Below, piece after piece: positions 10,600-22,554 of a stretch of DNA of 64,000 bases. The number at the start of each line of letters is the position of its first letter. Position 1 is the first letter of the stretch. The stretch comes from Aquatica leii (taxonomy: Eukaryota > Arthropoda > Insecta > Coleoptera > Lampyridae): NCBI GenBank assembly GCA_035610365.1, contig CM069433.1:166486882-166550881 (forward strand). Reading direction: 5' to 3'. The notes beneath the pieces were generated by a model. It did no database searches. It had not been told where the DNA came from and saw only the letters and a program-made list of their open reading frames with translations. Made by a program: the position numbers and the translations under genes.

Positions 10600-11350
10600 T
10601 CTCATGCTACAGTTGTATTCACTGATAACGCTGGAATAACTTCTACAGAAGTATCTGATTTACTCAAGTGCATATCTACTTGGTACAACCTTTTTGAAGC
10701 TATTTTACAACTTAATCGTATTGCACCGTTTTTTGTAAATACACAACCCTTAAATATACCAAACGTTTTTGACGTTATTTTTACCCACGTACTGTTTATT
10801 TTCATTTAGACGTTTATCACTCCGCAACCTTACGTATATATGTATAACTTTGTTGGTTTCTATTTGAACGGGCATAGCAAACGGAAATGATTTATAAGTT
10901 GTAAAATAGAATTCTCTTTAGTCATGTGCGGCGACGCACCTGAATCAGACAACCATTTTTTGTTTTATCATTACCATACATAACCACAAACGCGTCACCG
11001 AAAGGTTGTGAATTTGTAGCGCTGCCATATTACTTCTTTGGGTAATTTTTAGCAAAGTGTCTAATTTAATAGCGTCTAAAACACTTCTTGAATTGTTTCC
11101 GATTTTGATTTTACAGGTACAGTTTTAATTGTTCGCTCCAATAACGCTGCTGATAAGTACCCACGTTTATTAGGCAGATGTATCTCTATCAACCGCAGTC
11201 GCTCTGTCAATTTATTCAGCGTCTTTTCTTCAAATGGCACTTACTCTCAGACGTGTTTAAGCTCGAAGAGGTCAGAAGGAAGTGTTGACATAATACGGCT
11301 CATCAATAATAACTCAGAAAGTTTTGTTTTACCTTTTTAGCTCAGAATTG
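10600..11350 (-). pseudogene. Ty1/copia gag, protease and pre-integrase remnant
   Basis: On minus, a degenerate gag-like stretch (about 11350-10960) is followed near 10921-10953 by WLSDSGASPHM, the copia aspartic protease site with an intact D-S-G-A. Next, 10805-10602 reads FGIFKGCVFTKNGAIRLSCK and then ASKRLYQVDMH, like the GAG-pre-integrase domain. Stops and frame changes interrupt it. With the RT remnant at 8690-9200 it gives the normal gag-PR-preIN-RT order; the integrase core was not found. No intact LTR pair was recognised. Confidence 0.65.
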
Positions 11351-11379
11351 AGTTTCCTACGTTGTAAGCGAGCTATATA

Positions 11380-11800
11380 CATTACTATTTCTTCAGCAAA
11401 TCAATAAAAAATTAAAAACCACATTAGAAACAAAAATCGAGAGTGCCATAAAAAAATGTGTTTCAGCAATTTAAAAAAAATAAAATTATCGCTCTCATAC
11501 AAAATAAGTAGGTATGGCAAATTAAAAAAATCTTTTAAACCATTTAAGTACTTTTGATTTTCAGCTACGAATTTACAAAAACAAATTCCAAAACATCAAG
11601 AAGCACCAGTTTTGTGACAATTTCTTTCTGATGCTGTATTTTTAAAGAAATTTCTCTGAAATCGCAACGCCACAATCAATTTAAAAAGTATTTTTTATTC
11701 AAATTAAACTTTCAGTGAACAGCATAAAAAATTGATTGGTTGCTATTTAAAAAAGTGCAACTTTATACTACCCATCGAAAACTAAACACCCTGTATATAA
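11380..11800. mobile_element. Probable end of a Tc1/mariner-type element
   Basis: The stretch ends ACACCCTGTATATA (11784-11797), the reverse of the TATACAGGGTGT terminus shared by many insect mariner-like elements and seen also at 8374-8385 and 44217-44228. No partner terminus was found, so only one end can be supported. Confidence 0.3.
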
Positions 11801-11904
11801 AAAAAATTTACATCCAGATTTCGATAGAAATGAGTACAGTACTAAACGTTTTATGCTGACATTTCTACAAAGGCACTAGAGACCGAGACCAATCGCGAAT
11901 CCTG

Positions 11905-11932
11905 TATAATTGTATACAACACGGAACATCAA
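11905..11932. repeat. Paralogous empty site of the Ginger-like element
   Basis: Reads TATAATTG, one TATA, then CAACACGGAACATCAA. The occupied locus has TATAATTG-TATA (3819-3830) on the left and TATA-GAACACGGAACATCAA (7768-7787) on the right. The two flanks are joined here with exactly one TATA, as expected before insertion. Confidence 0.6.
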
Positions 11933-13780
11933 ATCATTGCGTTTTTTTTTAAATGACTTTCTTGTATGATTGACCAACAGCCGCCACTGTTTGCACCTAT
12001 GGCTTTAACACAAACGCTTTAAATAAATAAATTGAAAGGTGTTACGTTTTTAACGTCTAACAATATTTAAAAATCAAATAGGATTACTAACCGTCGTGTC
12101 TTCAATTTTTTAAGTAGAAATTACAGATAATAGTACTAATGAAGATAAACTATTTTGAATTCTGCGCCAATCAAGAAAGTGATTAAAAACGTAAAACACT
12201 ATTTAAAGTAATGATTTTTGATCAAGATGATAATACTGTTTACAAATGATATTGAAACCAAGGTGAAATGATATATTAGGTCATTAAGACTTAACTACCA
12301 CAACCACTATGTCAAATTAATTAAAAATACCTTTTTTTTAATTCAATATGGCAATATACTATAAGTTTTTGATTTTCTATTTTTTTATCCATAAGTAAGT
12401 CACGTTATTAAAGATTCATGTGAATAATCTTAACAATTATAACATTTTAATAATTTTCTGAAAAACAAAATTTTCTGCAATAAATCCATTATTTTTGCGC
12501 ACCATATTTATTTGAAACAAAAACTAACTTACTTTAGTTGTCACGGGCACTTCTTATCTGAAGAGCGTTACACGATAATCCTCATGCTATTTAATATTTT
12601 TTTCTTATTTTAATACAAATTATTATCAAATTTTGCTGTTACACATTTATTACTCAGATAAGATCTTTGATATTAAATTTTGGTAAAAAATATTACGCAG
12701 TTACATATTTTATTAAATTGACAGCATATAAATGTTTTTGATGTGTCTTTAGAAAAATATTTAGATACTTACTTGACAAACATTTTAAAAACAATATTCT
12801 GCAAAAAAAAATTTTTTTTCTTCAACAGATTTAAAATAGGTAATCAATCATCAAAAAATCAGAATCAATAAGATCAAAACAAACAACTAAAAATGCAACA
12901 AAACTTATCAAAAAGTTAGGTAATCCAATTGTGAAACAAATTTTTTTGTCGAAGCCAACTCGGTTACAACATTGATACAATTCAAATCTGGAACACATGG
13001 AACTATTTCTTTTTTTTAATGTTTTTTTAAATAGTAAAAAAATACTAATTTCTATAAGACCGATCAATTTTTTAGTTTGGAAAAATTAAAATTTAATATA
13101 TTGTTACGAAATAGTCGCAGAATATTCATGAAATGCCGATGACTTTTGACTATAGTAGAGATAAGGTGTCACAAAATCTGAATCATTAATTTTAATACGC
13201 CATTTAACTTGTTAGATTTAGTTTTTTAAAAACATACAACAGAACTTTTAAAATGAAAATACTTTTTATTTTTTGAATTAACAAAAAACGCATTTGACTT
13301 AGTGAACATTCATAGTACTTTTTTAACCAAGGTCATAATAATAAAATGTAAACAAATATTTATATTATCAACTGATATATATATGTATATATCGGTCGCA
13401 CGTGTATATTACGTTTTGATGTCTACTGTTTTATTATAGTTGTCGCAGATAGCATCAGTAGCGTATACAGTAATTGGTTCTGAGGGGTATGAAATAAATG
13501 CAAGAACAGCAAAAAGCATTTTTTAATTGTTTTTATGATACAATATTACGTAGTAGGTATGTACTCAACTAAACAAAAAACGGGTCACTTTAAAACTAGT
13601 TCGAATGAAATAGTTGGCGGTGTAATCTAGGCTTGTTAGCAGATGCGATCAGCAATCATTCGTGACCGTTTGCGATGCTATTCAAGAAATTCAAATTAGA
13701 CAAATAACAAACTTTAACGATACCAGAAGGTCAAATCGTTTATCCGCAAAAACTATGAAACCAATATATTTTTATTTTTG
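11933..13780. other. AT-rich DNA without recognised features
   Basis: Only low-complexity AT runs and a short TATATATGTATATAT tract near 13377-13391. The frame at 12831-13067 (minus) has no domain. Confidence 0.45.
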
Positions 13781-13924
13781 ACAAATTTGGAACAGTAAAC
13801 TGGATTTTATTTTTATACGAAATATTTTCGTATGTAAATAAAAGTTCCATTTGAAACAGTGCATTATGAACTTTATTAAGGTTATTTTTTGAACACATTT
13901 TATATTACTAAGATGACGTTTTCC

Positions 13925-13995
13925 GGGTTTACACCGTGTTATTGTTGTAACCGAAGTTGTTTCGCCGACTTTTGTAAGAGGCTTCATAAGGGCGT
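13925..13995 (-). repeat. Penelope-like terminal motif, hammerhead-like
   Basis: On minus: CTTATGAAG, a GCC...GGC stem, then CGAAACAACTTCGGTTACAA and CACGGTGTAAACCCGG. Hammerhead ribozymes in Penelope-like terminal repeats have CTGATGA, stem II, GAAAC in this order; one core base differs. A diverged copy is at 28308-28378, beside real Penelope coding sequence. No coding is nearby, so it is a terminal fragment. Confidence 0.45.
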
Positions 13996-14736
13996 TTATG
14001 TAACATTTATTGTGAATATAAACTATTAAACTTAAGTTTTAATTACAATTGTAATAAATGTTTTAAATAATTGCTAACACACGTATAAAGATTTATTAAC
14101 AATGGAATGATTTTGTGTCAAAAGATATTTTTACATAAATAAAATTGATTGCAATGCTGAACTATTTATTCCTTTCTCAGCCAATGCGTGTTAGCGTCCT
14201 CAGCGTTTTTCTACATATTTTACTTTAACAATCTTTTTAGATAACGTTAATACAATCAATTTTTTTTAGACACTAGTAGAAAAATTATACATTTATTTGA
14301 ATGTTGTTAATACGTATGGTTAAACGCGTATAATCTTCGTAAGAATAAATAAATCGAACTTTAATGTGTCATTGCATTTCTACGTTACGTTGCTTTAAGG
14401 GCGAAGGAGACAATATCACTAGTATGATAAACAAAAAATTCGTATTTTCTATGTCACCCATATCATGCTTTACTATAATACAATAAATAATTGTTTTTAT
14501 TGTGTTTGTCAAAAATGTCAATTAAGAACAAAAGTATTTTACCTTTATATTTATTTACTATTTTTAGTTTTTAGATCGCTGTTATAGTCTCAAAATGTTA
14601 ACTGGTCGATCTATTATTTATTATATGTGAATTACTCTTAATTATCGCAAGAGTTGTTGTAGTTTTTAGTTTATAATTTATTAAAAATATAGCATCAAGT
14701 TAGTAAGTATCTCTAGAAAGCTATTTGTTGTTGATA

Positions 14737-15467
14737 ATGCCTGCACATACGACTATTGATTTCAAGGCTCAAATCATTGCGGAGCTAGCGTGTGGTCTTA
14801 GTGTTTGAACAATTTTTCAAATGTTCATAATTACACGTATTCTGTAAGACGTATCTGAGTTAAGTGGTACCGCGAGTACACAATAAACAGGACCGTCGTT
14901 ACAGAGTTACTTACACAAGCTTCAAAAAATGTAGCAAACGCTTTTCAATAAATGTATGGGGTTGGGTGAGCTCGCATGACTCAGGCGTTCGTTTAGTGAT
15001 TGAGGGTCGTCTAAATAAAAAGGCTACTTAGATATTTTAAACAACGTTAGACAGCTTTCTGTCCAAATTTTGCATCCGGAGAACTATTACAATATGCACG
15101 CTAAGCAATATTCTAACAGTTACTCAGAATATAGGCTAGTTATAGTCCTTTCAACTGTTATTATTAATTTCGTACATACATCCAAGTTGTTGCAAAACTA
15201 GGTACAGCAAAATAACTAAAACGTGTTACCGCGGTTAGCAAAAAACCGTGATTTCAATATAATAGAATACGTTTGGGGTCAAGTTGTTCGTACCATTTGG
15301 GAACAACAGGAGGTCAATTTTATCGCAAGAGACGGCGAACAATTAATTGCCGCCATTGAAACTGCTTAGGAGACGATTCGTGATGATTACCTACGTGTTC
15401 TTGTAGCAGCAATGAGTAGACGACTGCAAGAATGCATCGACAATCAAGAAAATCATACTTATTATTA
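14737..15467 (+). pseudogene. Tc1/mariner-like transposase remnant
   Basis: Opens at an ATG with IDFKAQIIAELACGLSV, like the N-terminal helix-turn-helix, and ends with FNIIEYVWGQVVRTIWE and LVAAMSRRLQECIDNQ, the C-terminal pattern of Tc1 transposases (SPDfNpIEnlW...l..SMprR...vI). Several stops and frame changes lie between, and the catalytic DDE triad cannot be read through. Confidence 0.75.
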
Positions 15468-16319
15468 GCAATCGTATGTTTAATTTAAAATTTTTAATAG
15501 CTAGAATCAAATTTTAATTTCAATTTAGATAGTAACGTTAGAGAATATTTTCTTGGACCTACCGTAAAATATGTATTGAGAATTGAAACTTTTAAAATAT
15601 TTTTTTTACTACTAGTTCTATAGACTTACATTATTACGTATAATAGTAGATTGTGAAGCAGCACTTTTTTAAGTGCAGGTAATAGTTGATTACATACTGA
15701 GGCGAAAAGCATTCCATTTCTGTCGAGGGAACTATAGTTTACCGAGAGGCATAGCCTCGAGGTGAAGTAGTTCTCGAAACAAATGGAACACTTTTGCCAA
15801 GGTTTGTATACTGTTTTATCAATCAATCAGCCAATAAATAAAATAAATAACATTCAACTAATAAAAAATGAATGAAAACTTTCTTCCAAAATATTATCGT
15901 TTATTTCGGTAAAATATTAACACATAGTAGGCACTTCACGATTGACATATATACGTATTTAATTCATGATTGACATTTTATCAAGTTAGTTAAAACAAAA
16001 CACACACAAGTTACAGGTTCGGAAAGTGCACATTACTGACCGTGGGGTTTCATTACATACGCGTTTTTTTAAACCATGGAAACCACTCACTTACCAACTG
16101 TTAAGAGGTTTGAAAAGCAGTACGTTACTAACTGAGTGTGAATAAATAATATTTCATTATCCCACAAATGATTGCCGATTGCATTCACTAAGCCTAGTTT
16201 ACACCGCTAACTAATTAAATCGAACTATTTAGAAAGTTCCGTTTTTTGTTTGGTTGAGTGTACATACATGGAGGAATGGTAAATTCGGCCAAAGCTTACT
16301 TTATTAGCATTAAGTGACA
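15468..16319. other. No feature seen
   Basis: AT-rich spacer. The frame 15626-15826 (minus) has no recognisable domain. Confidence 0.4.
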
Positions 16320-16366
16320 TGACAGTTCGGCCGGTGTTTCTTTTTCTTTCAGTGACATTTACCACT

Positions 16367-16401
16367 CTGAAGATGCAAGCTGCAATGTCTTGCGAAACGT
16401 C
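16367..16401 (+). ncRNA. Hammerhead-like motif of Penelope type
   Basis: CTGAAGA, then GCAAG...CTTGC able to form stem II, then GAAAC-GTC. This order (CTGA-purines, stem II, GAAAC, GTC) is the hammerhead core as it appears in Penelope-like terminal repeats; the canonical U in CUGAUGA is A here. The 16319-16588 frame around it is probably not a real protein. Activity is not implied. Confidence 0.45.
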
Positions 16402-16639
16402 AGTTTGTTTGGGTTCACGAACGACAATACGGCAAAGGCCAAGTTCTACTTCTTGTTTTGGCTCTCAAGAAGAGACTATGACCAAGCCTAAGTCTGGGTG
16501 TTTTACTACGACGCGGTCTAAGCCGAAAGTCGCTTATGATTTTAAACATAACAACCGCGAAAGCTTAAGATTTTATATAGGCACTTAGATTCACAAGTTT
16601 ATTCTAAGTTTTTCAGACACGAGTTACTAATTTTACTTG

Positions 16640-16960
16640 AAGACATCCCTTTGATAGTGCGTCAACGCATGTGGTTCCAGCATCACGAGACTCCCGCTCA
16701 CTATGAAATTAAATTAAAAAAATTCAGGAATATCCTTAGCGATGGATAGGAGGCGGAGGGCGCATAAACTGGTCTATCATCTGATATAACCAAACCCGAC
16801 TTTTTTTCTTGGGGATATGTAAACAAACGGGTCTACAAAGAACAGCCTACTGCTGACGATATGAAAAACAGGGTACGTGAAGCTTTTAAATAAGCTACGT
16901 CTGAAAAGTTAGAAAACCTTAACATAAATTTTGCAAATTGAGTAAGACATCGTTAACAAA
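16640..16960 (+). pseudogene. Tc1-superfamily DDE transposase fragment
   Basis: Reads EDIPLIVRQRMWFQHHETPA, then after stops KPDFFSWGYVNKRVYKEQPT and DDMKNRVREAF. It matches the C-terminal catalytic half of the insect transposase family with an MWFQHDGAPAHF and SPDLTPLDFFLWG signature. The second-Asp motif is damaged (HHETPAH) and stops are present. A second copy is at 44470-45125. Confidence 0.7.
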
Positions 16961-18720
16961 TTAATAATGATTTATTTGAAGCCACTTTCAATTAATGTTT
17001 TTTACTGTTTTTCAAGTGAGTTGAAATATTAATTGATGTTATATTTAATAAATATTAAATATTTAATGCAAATAGCGTTTCTTGTGATTGATTTTAATTT
17101 TGAAATAAGGTAATTATCCCCGAAACTATTACCTTCAAGTATAGAACATTTAAAAAAAAAATTATAATAAGCTTAATATACATTTAAAAAAGTCGACTTT
17201 CGCTAATTTTTCTGTTGTCGTCAAATAAAAACCAATACGGCCCTTTCACAACAACTTCGTTTTAAAATCAACATATTAATAAATAAAACGCTTTTTTGTT
17301 TATGACAATTTAAAATTTCGTTGCTCTATTAACGATTTAATAGTTACGATTTTTTTACTGAATGTTACTTATGCGAGAATCTTTAAAAACTATCTTTTTC
17401 CTTCTAAACGACTGAACTTAAGTCGGTAAAAGTCTTAACAAAGTTGATCTAAATTTAAATATAGGTTTCAGAAATATATAGAGTGTTCCATTTTAAAAAA
17501 CTGAGTACGATCCTGTACAGAAGAAATTGAGACCCCTGCGAGACTAAAAATATTCTAAAGTTGTAAACGAAGAATATATGAGCCAAAAATAAATCTTAGC
17601 TTTTTCTCGTAAATTTATTAAAGTTACTGCAGAAAAAAAGAGAGCAAGTGGGCAACCCGGTATAATAAAGGGATTAGAATTGCATAGTTACTTATGAAAT
17701 ATATAGTTTAGTTACTAATTGTACAATCGACGCACTTATCTACTTTAAAAACGTTTACAGAAGCAGATCTTACTTAATTATTAATGTATTGAATTTTGTA
17801 CGTTATCTTGTAATATAAATGCATTATAAAATTTTCTAGACCAACAACCTTGAGTTTTTTTAGATCTGACTATTTATAAAGCGTCGTCAATATTGTGCAG
17901 TATTAACATCGCACGATTTATGTTAATGATACGATTCAATAAAGAAATTGCGTTAGAAATAAGATAACCGGTTGAGCAATGTTTTAGTCAGAACTGTTAT
18001 GTATGTATATACCAATTACAAATTATTGTATTGTACGACCCATATAAAAAAAAATTTACTTACGTTATAGAATTAAGCAATGAAATAATCTTTTATTATA
18101 CAAACATAGAAATTCAACATTAATATTTATATAATAGCATTTATTGTTCATGTTATTGTTTATTATTAATTAAACAAAGTTTTACAACTTTTTTTTAAAT
18201 AAACACTTCAGTCATAAGTTGTTGATTCTTTAACGTAAATTTGAAACATATATACATATATTACAACGCATTTAGATTACTTTTTAAGAGATTGATAAAA
18301 ATATATAATAATCGAAAACTATAAGTTTTTAGAGAGTTAATATACTAAACATTTTTTTTACATATTGCGTTAATAACGCATGTAGTATTTAAACAACGTG
18401 GTGCTTTGAGGTTTTTGTGAATGAAGTCTAGCATAACGGAATATTGTACAGAAGCTGTTGATTGCTTTCCCGTTTTCTGATTTGGTAGAACGTTGATTCA
18501 GCGTCGTTATAAGCCTCGTCACAACAAAAATCCACTGATATCGCAAATCTTGCAACTATTGGAAGGTGTTGAAAACAAACACAATATTACATACGTAATA
18601 AAATGAACAAGGTTTATTGCGATTTTCAAAAATAAGAATGCACACATAAATAATAAAAAGATTAAAAAACAGAAATAACTAGTATTCTAAGTGCATGTTA
18701 AACGAGAATAGAGTCGTATG
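16961..18720. other. AT-rich DNA, possible decayed MITE only
   Basis: At 17473-17663 the ends TATATAGAGTGTTCC and (reversed) TTATACCGGGTTGCC resemble degenerate mariner termini, but similarity is weak. Nothing else recognised. Confidence 0.25.
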
Positions 18721-18725
18721 ATAAA

Positions 18726-19250
18726 TCACCAATTGTTTGTATTAAACATTTGTCCATGAAATGGCTGAGAATTGTTTCTCATAACCTCTTCATCGCTGGA
18801 AGATGATGAATCAGAAACACCAATGACATATCGAGAATTTTTTGTGATAACAAATGATGAGCGAGACCGCTTATTATCAAGAATTGTTGCGTGCTGATAA
18901 AACGTAGTTTGCAGTGACATATCTAAGGAGAAACCCAATCGCGTTATCTTAAATCCATGCACTGGAGCAAACATCATAGCGTGTAAATGAACCGGCCTCA
19001 TAATTAGTATTAAAAACTCTAAATCCAAACACTTCCGGCTGTTGTATCCCATTTATAGTTTTAGTAGTATGTAATAGTTTAGTGCGAATTGATTGCAAAC
19101 TGGAGGGTATATCTTTTATAAAAATTTTTTTTAGAGAAGCACAAAAATGAGTATTTTGGGCCAATCTTTTCAAATCGTTAACAAAATACACAAAAAACTG
19201 TCATAAATTCGCGGTTTTCTTCCACCAGTAGTTCATTGTTGGCACCAACA
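18726..19250 (-). pseudogene. Unidentified coding-like remnant
   Basis: Two overlapping minus-strand frames (19191-18949 and 19052-18726) have less AT-driven composition than their surroundings: FVNDLKRLAQNTHFC followed by VHGFKITRLGFSLDMS. They look like one protein with a frame change near 18960, and INVGANNELLVEENREFMTV reads just upstream. I do not recognise the family. Could be a transposon protein or chance. Confidence 0.25.
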
Positions 19251-22200
19251 TTGAGATGCGATGTTTTTGTTGTAAAGCTTTAATGTCGTGAATGGCCGTA
19301 CTTATTTATTTTCTCAAATCTAAGCTTTGTTTAGGTAAACGGTATTAAGAAATATTTGGGTTGTGTTAGTAACGCTTGAGTTTTTTTTCCAAGCGATGTA
19401 CGGAAAAAACACACCGTAAGCAACAAAATTTCAAAACATCGAACTTTATTTGACACAATATATTTTCAAGGCAAAAAAATCACCTTCGCAAAGCTCTAAT
19501 AGTCATATTGCGCTCACAAGCATGTTATGCGAGAAAAAGTCGAACAAATTGAGCTTCACGTCTACTGACTTCCATTTTTTGCTGGCTTAGATACGGTTAA
19601 AAGCATTCGGGTAAATGTAAAATTTAAAATGTTCTCTGGACACAATCAATTTTAAAGCCAAAGTGGAACTTTCAGAAATTGTGCCAGACTTTGAATACGG
19701 TCGGATTAAACAAACAATTTATATCGCGTGATCCCTGGCAATTGTTTCACCACACTCTAATTAATTGACACGCGTTTAAAAAAAAACAAAACAAAATCAT
19801 TACTGGACTTTACCAGAGTTTTATAATTTATAACGCTTCACAATTCAACAGCTTCTAGGATTATCACACGATTCGAGTTACGTTGCCACATCTTTTCAGA
19901 TGTAAAAGTTTCGAAGAGGAGATTTCACCTTTGAAAATGTGCATCCACAGTTTAAAAACTGTTTATTTTCAACAGTTTGTCGCGTTTGTGATTACCTGTC
20001 ATATCTAAAGAAAACTTACAGCAGACTGAACTTGCAATAAAAACATTTCGCGACGTGAAATAATCGACATGCATTTTTATTACATTCTCTAGGTGTTCTT
20101 AGCGTGATCTTTCGGCGCAAAAAAAGTAACACTAATCTTATAAGCGACCCGTCAAAGACAAAGAAAATAAAAGATTCAATTTGCTCTCTCCGTCTACCAC
20201 AAAAAAACAAACAAAAAACCTTGTTAAACCAAAGAATTAAATTTAAATTGTTATTCTCAATTTTCTCGCGTTAGACAGTATCTCAATTCATCGTATCTCT
20301 CGTACAATAATCAAATTAAAAAACTTACAAACGCATATCCAAATAAATTTAACTAAATTCTGACCTTTCAAAAGAAAAACTCCCGTATGCAACTTTTTTT
20401 GTTTTTGCACCGCGTCAGGGTTTTTAACACCTTCGTTTAAAACTCTCCTCTTTCTTTGTACGCAATTTTGACTTTATATTCCAAAACGTTTTTTTTCTGA
20501 TTGGGCAAGTTCACGAACGCTCTCAGTACCATATCTGCCAATTGGCTTTTTCGTTTTTTACTCAATCTGTTAAAAAGCGCGTTGTGTCCCTTTCTACCCT
20601 TAAGATGTTACTACGTTTTGTTATTGGACGGCTCTTCATGCTACAAATGGAATAAAAATTTACCGATGATACTATTTTTTTCCCTATTAATATTAAACGA
20701 ATGCGCTACTGATTATAAGAAAGCATTAAAGAGATTAACTTTACTTTAACATGATTCTTTTCTCTGATCTTAACAGATTTATAACGCTAATAATAGTAAT
20801 AATCTTTACAATTGCCTGACTGTTGATACAATTTCAACATTCAAAATTTACTCAAATTTTATTTTACATACTTTCGTTCTATGCTGATAACTTTACAGTA
20901 AAATCGTTTATCACTCAAACTAGTAATTACTAATCAGATTTATTAAAGTACTACGTCGTTTACGCATTTTAAAATTTGAACATAAATTATCGGTTTAGTC
21001 GAATATGTGTGTTTCGGTCTAGTTGATTTTGGTGACCACCACGGTTTTTTTTGCGGGTAAGGGTGTCTTTGTCAGTGTGGTAATATCTGTAGTTGTTTTC
21101 TTTGTAAACCATTCTGTATCGAAATCGCCACAATTTTTGTATTAAGATGATTAGCTTAATCTTCTTAGATTTATTCCGACAGCGGGAGAACAAATCAACG
21201 TACTAGAAGGACACCTGCAAACTATGGAGAATGGTGACACATGTGTTTACTTCTACTGCGTTTTATAGAGTTTTCACATAGCAATGTCGTTATCTAGCCG
21301 AATTATTATTTTTGTAAAATCGGTATGCTGTATAACTGCATAACGGTTCCACTCATATCCACTCTCGTTATTTTGAATCATAAGGATTATGGATAACTGC
21401 AGCGTTTTGGTAGCCGTTATAAACATAACGATTGTGATGTATATGCTTCAGAGCTGAAAAAATGAATTTTGGAGATGTTTTGCGCGTTGCGTTATACGAG
21501 GAACTGGAAAATGTGATCAGAAAAAGAGTCTTCTCAGTTTTACCGTGTATTTAAGAAAGTAAGGTTAGAAACGTATTCTTTCATACAGGCAAAAAAGCAT
21601 TTTACGCGAAAACAGCGACCCGTTTGAAGTAACGTAAAAAAAATGTACAAAAAAGATGTAAGTTATGTAACGGTATGTTTTGCAAATCAGTTTTATTTCG
21701 AATTAATACAAAATGCTTATACTTTTTCGCATTAATTAAAGCCATTATTTAATAGAAAATTGGGGCTATCGAGGGATGATGTGCGTCACTTAAATAGTGG
21801 TCGTAGCAAACATTTGAATTTTATTTCATACCAGGTAGTTTTAGTCTGGATTTTTTCTATTTCAAAATCTACCGTCCAGATATTTTACGACGGCACGGCG
21901 CGTGCCCTATATCCTATTCACTTTTATACGTTTGGCGGTTGTATAGCACTCTTTGTTTTTTTAAAGGCGACACTTTTTTTCCAAAATAAGGATTGCAAGA
22001 TAGTGGGCAACATATCGATATAATTAATAAACCGATACAGCAAACCTATTTTACCAGTGATTGTTATGTCGATCGTTATCTTCGAGCATTAAAATCTGAT
22101 AGCGATTGGTCGCTAAGTATAACGAGACTGTTACAGCATCAGGCTGAATAAAGTATACCCAATGAGAATAACAAATAAACTATTACCCTAAAACGTTGCA
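19251..22200. other. Spacer without supported genes
   Basis: Several 60-90 residue frames (for example 20501-20749 and 21760-22023 on plus, 20987-21193 on minus) show no domain. No terminal repeats or tandem arrays noticed. Confidence 0.4.
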
Positions 22201-22204
22201 AGAT

Positions 22205-22395
22205 AGAGGAAAGTTGCACATATACATTTTTATAGAGGACAAAATTTACTATAAAAAAGTCCGCGAAAGGGTAAAATTACCTTCTATAATTTAGAAGATA
22301 CAAGTGTGCAAAGTTACACGATACTGTCTTAAATTACATTAAAATTCCACTTGTTTGCAGTAAATTTTGTGCTCTATAAATATGTTTATGTGCAA
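22205..22395. repeat. Fold-back repeat at the end of R copy 2
   Basis: About 40-bp arms: GCACATATACATTTTTATAG and GACAAAATTTACT on the left against the reversed right arm GCACATAAACATATTTATAG and CACAAAATTTACT. The loop is about 100 bp. The right arm runs into repeat R copy 2. No coding. Confidence 0.65.
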
Positions 22396-22552
22396 TTTTC
22401 ATCTATATTGTACTGTTCTTGCAGCGTACAAGACGGAAGCTCCTGCGGATCTGATTCTGCAATTACTATAATTATTTTTTAGCTCTACTGAGTGAAATTA
22501 AGACTAATTATATTTTTAAAACATAAAACATATAAGGAATAGGGTAAGCGAT
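22383..22552 (-). repeat. Dispersed repeat R, copy 2, left part
   Basis: Reversed, this matches 9690-9858 (AGCTTCCGTCTTGTACGC here against AGCTTCCGCCTTGTACGC there). It stops exactly at the TA next to the pogo terminus; the repeat resumes at 26091. Confidence 0.75.
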
Positions 22553-22554
22553 AC

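Noticed and set aside
10447-10809. 120-residue protein on plus
   Set aside because: It lies opposite the copia pre-integrase frame on minus, which has real family motifs.
13372-13391. Microsatellite
   Set aside because: The TA/TATG tract is too short to be notable in DNA this AT-rich.
16319-16588. 89-residue protein on plus
   Set aside because: The frame overlaps the hammerhead-like Penelope motif and has no protein family resemblance.
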